This document shows positions 59,307 to 64,000 of a stretch of DNA of 64,000 nt, one piece after another. Where the stretch lies: contig OZ244944.1 in assembly GCA_965222335.1 (NCBI GenBank), positions 124,001 through 188,000 of the forward strand. Direction: 5' to 3'. The stretch is from G965222335 sp965222335. Lineage in GTDB: Bacteria; Pseudomonadota; Gammaproteobacteria; Pseudomonadales; Halieaceae. Under the pieces are notes generated by a model. It worked only from the letters and a program-made list of their open reading frames with translations. It made no database searches and had not been told where the DNA came from. Numbering within the stretch: position 1 is the first letter of the stretch; each line of letters opens with the position of its first letter. The translations under genes were made by a program, and so were the position numbers.

Positions 59307-60545
59307 ATGCCTACAGCGCCCTCGCCTTTTGATCCCGTCACTATCGGCCCCCTGACCCTGCGCAACCGCTTTATCAAGTCGGGGGCCAACGAGGCCATGT
59401 GCCTGGAAGGACTCCCGACCAAAGCCCTGCTCAAACACCACCGCGATCTCGCTGCTGGCGGCGTGGGCATGAGCACCGTGGCCTACGTGGCCGTGGCGCC
59501 GGAGGGGCGCACCCTGCCCAACCAGATCTGGATGCGTCCGCAGGCAGTACCCCACCTGAAGGCGCTGACCGACGCCGTACACGCCGAGGGCGCGGCCCTG
59601 TCCGCACAGATCACCCATGGCGGCTCCTTTGTTACCGGAATGAAGGTGCGCGGCCGCACCATCAGCGCATCCTCCGGGATCAACCCCGCGGGCATGCTCA
59701 AGGGCAATTTCCTGCAGCGGGCAATGACCGAAGCAGATATGGACCGGGTCACCGCCCAGTTTGTGACCACCGCGGAGCTCGCGCGCGAGGCCGGCTTTGA
59801 CGCGGTGGAGCTGCACATGGGACACGGCTACCTGCTCAACCAGTTTATCTCCCCCCTGAGCAATCGCCGGCAGGACAGCTACGGCGGCGAGGCGGAAAAC
59901 AGGGTGCGTTTCCCGGCGCGGGTGCTGGCTGCGGTCAAAGCTGCCGTGGGTGATGACCTGGCGGTACTCGCCAAGATCAATGTCGCGGACGGGGTCCGCG
60001 GCGGCGCCGACGTGCAGGACGCCATTGTCACCGCGCGGGCGCTGCAGGCGGCCGGTGCTGACATGCTGGTGCTGTCGGGCGGGCGCAACGTTGAGTCCAC
60101 CTGGTTCATGTTTGGCTCCAACATGAATCGCGAGGCGATCAGCCGCGTGCTCAAGCAGAACGGCGACCGCCTGACTGCTCTGATGATGCAGGCGGCCAGC
60201 CGGCAGGAGCGCAAAGTGGAGTTTCGCGAGATGTACTTCCGCGAATACTCCCAGCAGATTCGCGCCGCGGTGGACCTGCCGCTGGCCTACCTCGGCGGGG
60301 TCAAGTCCCTGGCCAATGCGCAGCAGGCGGTCGCGGACGGTTTTGAATGCGTGGTCCTGGCGCGGGCGCTGATTCACGACCCGGCGCTGGTCAACAAACT
60401 GCAAAGTGGCGAGCTCACCGAGTCGGGCTGCGATAACTGCAACAGCTGTGTGGCCTATATCTATCACCCCGACGGCACCTGGTGCATCCACAACCCGCCC
60501 AACGACCCGGCACTTAACCGGATACCCGCCGCCGCGGCTGACTGA
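59307..60545 (+). CDS. Old-yellow-enzyme-type NADH:flavin oxidoreductase
   Basis: 412-residue FMN TIM barrel (GPLTLRNRFIKSGANEAM; HMGHGYLLNQFISPLSNRRQDSYGG). It ends soon after a Cys cluster, CDNCNSC with a later Cys in TWCIHNPP, resembling the Fe-S part of 2,4-dienoyl-CoA reductases. The C-terminal FAD/NAD half of those enzymes is absent. Divergent from the molybdopterin enzyme gene (214-bp gap, no gene seen). Confidence 0.85.
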   Translation: MPTAPSPFDPVTIGPLTLRNRFIKSGANEAMCLEGLPTKALLKHHRDLAAGGVGMSTVAYVAVAPEGRTLPNQIWMRPQAVPHLKALTDAVHAEGAALSAQITHGGSFVTGMKVRGRTISASSGINPAGMLKGNFLQRAMTEADMDRVTAQFVTTAELAREAGFDAVELHMGHGYLLNQFISPLSNRRQDSYGGEAENRVRFPARVLAAVKAAVGDDLAVLAKINVADGVRGGADVQDAIVTARALQAAGADMLVLSGGRNVESTWFMFGSNMNREAISRVLKQNGDRLTALMMQAASRQERKVEFREMYFREYSQQIRAAVDLPLAYLGGVKSLANAQQAVADGFECVVLARALIHDPALVNKLQSGELTESGCDNCNSCVAYIYHPDGTWCIHNPPNDPALNRIPAAAAD

Positions 60546-60608
60546 CCGCGATTGCATCGCCGCGGAGCGCGCTTTATCCTCAGGCATCGTCCCCACAAGA
60601 CTTTGCCC

Positions 60609-61106
60609 ATGCTTTATCCCCCGGTTCGTTTGCGTTACCTCCTCTTGCTGCTGCCGCTGCTGCTTGGCGCGGTGCAGCCAGCGCAGGCCCAGACCCGTAT
60701 TTTCAAGTGCCAGGGCGAGGACGGACAAACCATTTTCAGCCAGAGCCCCTGCGGTGAAGACGCCCAGGAAACCACCGTGCGCTCCCCCAACAAGGTTGCC
60801 CCCAGTGACGGTAACGAACAGACCTGGGACCGCGTCGCAGCAAGCAACGAAATACGCGAACTGGAGCGCCAGATTGCGCGCACGGAAACACGGATCAAGG
60901 AACTCGAGGAAGCGCGAGACATCGACGTATCACGCCTGCGTGAGCGCGGTGACTACGGCAGCAATACGCCCCCCGGGATGACCTATGAAGAGGGCCTGCA
61001 GCCGCTGATAGACGACCTTGAGGCCCAGTACCAGGCAAAAATCGACGAGCGGCGCGACGAGGTCGCCCGGATGCAGGCCCGGATCAAGGCCCTCAGCCGC
61101 GAGTAG
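60609..61106 (+). CDS. DUF4124-domain exported protein with coiled coil
   Basis: 165 residues. Signal peptide (YLLLLLPLLLGAVQPAQA), a short DUF4124 domain (RIFKCQGEDGQTIFSQSPCGED, with two Cys) and a charged coiled coil (about 70-160, ELERQIARTETRIKELEEA). Periplasmic, function unknown. ATG 60609 chosen since the signal peptide follows it directly. Confidence 0.82.
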   Translation: MLYPPVRLRYLLLLLPLLLGAVQPAQAQTRIFKCQGEDGQTIFSQSPCGEDAQETTVRSPNKVAPSDGNEQTWDRVAASNEIRELERQIARTETRIKELEEARDIDVSRLRERGDYGSNTPPGMTYEEGLQPLIDDLEAQYQAKIDERRDEVARMQARIKALSRE

Positions 61107-61178
61107 CGACGCCTGTTGCAGGGATCGGGGCTGTTTCCTGCCGTGCTACCGGGCCCGGGGCTTTGCGCCCTGCCCGGC

Positions 61179-62618
61179 TCAATCCTGGCGGTCGGGGCTG
61201 TACAGGCGGTTGATATATTCCCCCAGTAGCATTTCCCGGCTGTCCGCCGGCAGCTGGTTGAGCATATTGTTGATCTCAACCATGCTCTCCGGCAGGGTGC
61301 TGCCGTCCCCGAGCACCTCGGTCAGCTGGTCCATCACCTCGGGACCGGCGCCAATGATCAGATCGCGCAATTCAGCCGGCATGACAAAGCGCTCCTGCCC
61401 CTGCTGCGACGCCCGCACCTCTGTCGCCACCTCAGTGAGATCGCGCACGAACTCGTCCACTGCATGCACGTTGTGGTAACCGACGGACAGGTGCATGTTC
61501 TCACTGCTGTTGGCGTAGCCGAACTGCGGCTGGATATACCAGCCGCGACGTTTCATCTCATCCGCGAGCGGAAAGATATCGAAATCGACCGCCCTGATCG
61601 CCAGCATGTTGATATTACCCTCGCCCATCACCTCCAGCCCGTCGATGGCATTGACCGCATCCACGATCTTGCGCGAGGCACGCTGGGCCGCGTCCACCAG
61701 CGCCAGGTAGCCATCGCGCCCCAGGTAGTTGAGGATCGCCCAGCAGGCCGCGATGGGGCCGCCGCTCTTGCTCGACGTTACCCCGGGATTGATAACCGCG
61801 TAACCTGTCCAGTTGGCATAGGAAAAAATCTGGTAGCGCCGCAGGTTGCGGTCATTGTAGAGGACACAGGAAGCACCCTTGGCCGCGTAGCCCCATTTAT
61901 GGAAGTCCATGGACAGCTGGGTGACGCCGGGAACCGCGAGATCGAAGTCGGGAATGTCGTAGCCCAGTTCCTTGGCAAAGGGCAGGTACATACCGCCAAC
62001 GCAGCAGTCAACGTGGAACAGGATGCCGTGCTCCAGGGCGACCTGGCCGAGCTCGGTGATCGGGTCGATACTGCCGTGGGCATAGGAAGGCGCGGAACCG
62101 ACCATGAGGATCGTGTTGTCGGTGACGGCGGCCGCCATGGCTGCGGGCACGGCGCGGAATTTGTCGTCCACGTCAACCAGCACCGCCTTGAGGTCGAAAT
62201 AGTGGCAGGCCTTGTGGAACGCCGGATGTGCCGTGGTGGGCAGTAGAATTTCCGGCTCGGTGATATCCGGTCGCAGGTCGCGGTAATAATCCCGTGCCGT
62301 TTTCAGGGAGAGCAGGATGCTTTCCGTGCCTCCTGAGGTAAACGTGCCTGTCGCTTCACTGCTTCCCTGCATCAGGTCGACCGCCATCCCGATTACATCC
62401 TTTTCCAGTTGCAGGCAGCTCGGGAAGGAGGTCGGATCCAGGCCGTTCTCGGTCAGGTACAGCGAAAAAGCATCCTTCAGGAGCTGCTTGGCCTCGGGCC
62501 CGGCTTCGTAGACGTAGGCGAAAACCCGCCCTTCCTGCCAGGGAACATCGTTACCCTTGCGGGCGTCAAGCTGGGACAGGAGGGTGGCGGCCGGCTGGCC
62601 CGTTTGTGGAAACTTCAT
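61179..62618 (-). CDS. PLP-dependent group II decarboxylase/sphingosine-1-phosphate-lyase-like enzyme
   Basis: 479 residues. Cofactor-binding TFTSGGTESILLSLKTARD, aromatic-stacking TTAHPAFHKACHYF and Schiff-base Lys241 in SMDFHKWGYAAKGAS. These are closer to sphingosine-1-phosphate lyase (DTHKYGYAPKG) than to glutamate decarboxylase. A family-atypical 70-residue C-terminal tail follows residue 410. GAGAGGATAATCC precedes ATG. No membrane anchor. Substrate, either a phosphorylated long-chain base or an amino acid, is not settled. Confidence 0.83.
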   Translation of the reverse strand: MKFPQTGQPAATLLSQLDARKGNDVPWQEGRVFAYVYEAGPEAKQLLKDAFSLYLTENGLDPTSFPSCLQLEKDVIGMAVDLMQGSSEATGTFTSGGTESILLSLKTARDYYRDLRPDITEPEILLPTTAHPAFHKACHYFDLKAVLVDVDDKFRAVPAAMAAAVTDNTILMVGSAPSYAHGSIDPITELGQVALEHGILFHVDCCVGGMYLPFAKELGYDIPDFDLAVPGVTQLSMDFHKWGYAAKGASCVLYNDRNLRRYQIFSYANWTGYAVINPGVTSSKSGGPIAACWAILNYLGRDGYLALVDAAQRASRKIVDAVNAIDGLEVMGEGNINMLAIRAVDFDIFPLADEMKRRGWYIQPQFGYANSSENMHLSVGYHNVHAVDEFVRDLTEVATEVRASQQGQERFVMPAELRDLIIGAGPEVMDQLTEVLGDGSTLPESMVEINNMLNQLPADSREMLLGEYINRLYSPDRQD

Positions 62619-62630
62619 GGATTATCCTCT

Positions 62631-63164
62631 CTATGGTGCTGTCTCACCCCAGCTCGCAAGCACCTCGTAGTGCATGTTGCCGCCTCGCCCCCGGCGCGAC
62701 TCGAACAGGGAAAACTCCGCGTATGATAATTCAAAATCGGGTGCCTGGGCGGGCATCGGCGGTGCCGCCTCGCAGCCGCGGAACAGGGTAATGTGAGGCT
62801 GGTAAGCCCGACTCTCGGGGTGCGTGCCCAGGCGACCGGCCTGGCGCTGTAGTTTCCCCGCCAGCCGGGTCAGGCTGTCTGCCCAGGACGAAGGGCCCAG
62901 CCAGTAAATACCGGGCCTGGGCCAGTAGCCTGTCTGGTCCAGGTGCAGGGTACCCGAAGGTGGCGCGCCCTCCCCCAGCATATGATCGGTTGCCTCCAGC
63001 AAGTCGGCCAGCTGCCGCTGGCTCACCTCCCCTACAAATGCCAGGGTGATGTGAAAGTTAGCCGGGCTGACCGGTCGCGCCGCTGCCGAGAACTGGCGAT
63101 CACGCCAGTCGGCAATGGCCATCGCCGTCGCGGCATCGACCTCCAGACCAAAAAAAAGGCGCAT
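62631..63164 (-). CDS. thpR: RNA 2',3'-cyclic phosphodiesterase ThpR
   Basis: 177 residues of the 2H phosphoesterase family with both catalytic motifs, FHITLAFVGE and QPHITLFRG. It hydrolyses 2',3'-cyclic phosphate RNA ends and shows ligase activity in vitro. ATG 63164 gives the usual MRLFFGLE; the longer in-frame start at 63287 overlaps the upstream gene and is unlikely. Confidence 0.88.
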   Translation of the reverse strand: MRLFFGLEVDAATAMAIADWRDRQFSAAARPVSPANFHITLAFVGEVSQRQLADLLEATDHMLGEGAPPSGTLHLDQTGYWPRPGIYWLGPSSWADSLTRLAGKLQRQAGRLGTHPESRAYQPHITLFRGCEAAPPMPAQAPDFELSYAEFSLFESRRGRGGNMHYEVLASWGETAP

Positions 63165-63201
63165 CAGCGTAGCTCCATGGCGCGCAGCAAACTTACCGGC
63201 A

Positions 63202-63888
63202 TTATTGCTGTCGTGTGGGTGGCAGGGAACAGGCGCTGACCCGGCTGAGGTGGCTGTAGGGCAGTCCGGTCTCTGCGTGCCAGTCATTAAACACTGCCTG
63301 AATCCGCTTGAGCTCCCGCTGGCTGGTCGGGTTGTCGGCGATATCCAGACCCGCGCCCTGCAGGCAGCGGACGACGTCTGCGGTGAGGACGAAGGTGTCC
63401 TTACCCATATTGCGCAGGACGCGCTGGCCGGTCATGCCGCCAAGGCGACTGCCACGCTGCTTGAGCAGGCGAAACAGGCCCACCAGATCTTCTGCCGGCC
63501 ACTGCTCGACAAACCGCCCGAAACTGCCATGTTCCCGGGACAGGTCGTGGACGAAGCGCGCATTGGCCTGCACGCTGATCACTTTCTGGCGGTTGCGGAT
63601 GATCCTGGGGTCGGCGCTGAAGCGGTCGATCTGCTCGGGGCTCAGCAGGATGATTTTCTCCGGCGGAAAGCCAAAAAACAGGTCTTCAAAGCCCTCCCAC
63701 TTGTTGTCCACCACCCGCCAGACGAAGCCCGCCTGGAATACGCAGCGCGCCATCTGCGCCAGCCAGCGGTGATCCTGGGTTCGCCGCAGCTGGCCTGCGG
63801 TTTTGACCGCTGGCATCAGGCGCGCCAGGGCCGCCTTGCCGCCGTGATTCTCCCGGGCGCGAGCGGCGATCTCAGAGAATGGCAGCAT
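63202..63888 (-). CDS. DNA-3-methyladenine glycosylase-like protein
   Basis: 228 residues of the HhH-GPD superfamily as in Tag-related proteins: WLAQMARCVFQAGFVWRVVDNKWEGFED and SRLGGMTGQRVLRNMGKDTFVLTADVVRCL (helix-hairpin-helix region). It excises alkylated bases. It carries fewer Cys/His than Tag, so the Zn site of Tag is not evident. GGGGGAGAAGC precedes ATG. Confidence 0.82.
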   Translation of the reverse strand: MLPFSEIAARARENHGGKAALARLMPAVKTAGQLRRTQDHRWLAQMARCVFQAGFVWRVVDNKWEGFEDLFFGFPPEKIILLSPEQIDRFSADPRIIRNRQKVISVQANARFVHDLSREHGSFGRFVEQWPAEDLVGLFRLLKQRGSRLGGMTGQRVLRNMGKDTFVLTADVVRCLQGAGLDIADNPTSQRELKRIQAVFNDWHAETGLPYSHLSRVSACSLPPTRQQ

Positions 63889-64000
63889 GCTTCTCCCCCG
63901 GGCTGGCAGAGCCCGCGTCGGCGAAGGGTGATACCAGCCGCAGGGTGCTGCCCTGCCTGCTCCGCTTGATGTCGATCCTGATGTCCATCTGTTCCCGTAA
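63872..64000 (-). CDS. 3' end of an unidentified gene (runs off the window)
   Basis: A 42-codon open frame enters from the right and ends with TGA at 63874-63872, overlapping the glycosylase start by 17 bp as coupled genes do. The C-terminus includes MDIRIDIKRSRQGSTLRLVSPF. No family recognised. Confidence 0.45.
   Translation of the reverse strand, partial: LREQMDIRIDIKRSRQGSTLRLVSPFADAGSASPGEKHAAIL

Noticed and set aside
1..64000. CRISPR arrays, tRNA and rRNA genes
   Set aside because: No regularly spaced repeats, cloverleaf sequences or rRNA-like stretches were noticed on reading the intergenic regions; a covariance search was not possible.

Overview
The window reads as chromosomal DNA of a high-GC, aerobic gammaproteobacterium. 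Gene order is pseudomonad-like in two blocks: cysB, thrH, pabB; and clpS, clpA, infA, bpt, aat, trxB, ftsK, lolA, rarA, crcB, serS, cysG. A B12-dependent methylmalonyl-CoA pathway and several marine-type oxidoreductases point towards the Cellvibrionales/Halieaceae group, but that placement is inference. No rRNA or tRNA gene was found.

Layout. 0.2-3.2 kb: cysB, thrH and the opposing pabB. 3.3-12.1 kb: a one-strand propionyl-CoA operon (carboxyltransferase, an unusually long biotin carboxylase/BCCP fusion, methylmalonyl-CoA epimerase, mutase, MeaB chaperone, small Rieske protein) behind an operator-like palindrome. 12.1-18.4 kb (minus): DUF7931-like protein, GNAT, RoxA, PurB, HflD, MnmA, Nudix and RluE. 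18.5-33.2 kb: icd, the N-degron cluster (ClpS, ClpA, Bpt, Aat) with IF-1 and TrxB, then ftsK, lolA, rarA, crcB, serS, cysG. 33-50.8 kb: Prc protease, cation transporters, ubiX, acetoacetyl-CoA synthetase, dehydrogenases, a palindromic MITE-like element, a PQQ-type dehydrogenase, a Tat-exported amidohydrolase, AcuI-like reductase and AmpG.

50.92-56.31 kb: a complete filamentous phage (inovirus) of about 5.36 kb inserted at the chromosome-dimer resolution site dif. A full 28-bp dif survives at the left edge and a 23-bp direct repeat marks both ends. Minus-strand genes run rep, small orf, ssDNA-binding protein, small membrane protein, major coat, terminator, pIII-like adsorption protein, DUF2523 minor coat, Zot. 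Two plus-strand regulators sit at the opposite ends. They would be adjacent in the circular phage, so integration separates them and changes the C-terminus of one. No integrase or secretin is present, so host XerCD and a host secretin are presumably used. KOPS-like octamers (GGGNAGGG) read by eye change strand at this site, so the window appears to cross the replication terminus; ftsK, whose product acts at dif, lies 25 kb away.

56.3-64 kb: SnoaL-like protein, molybdopterin oxidoreductase, OYE-family oxidoreductase, DUF4124 protein, a sphingosine-1-phosphate-lyase-like PLP enzyme, ThpR, a 3-methyladenine DNA glycosylase and the end of one further gene.
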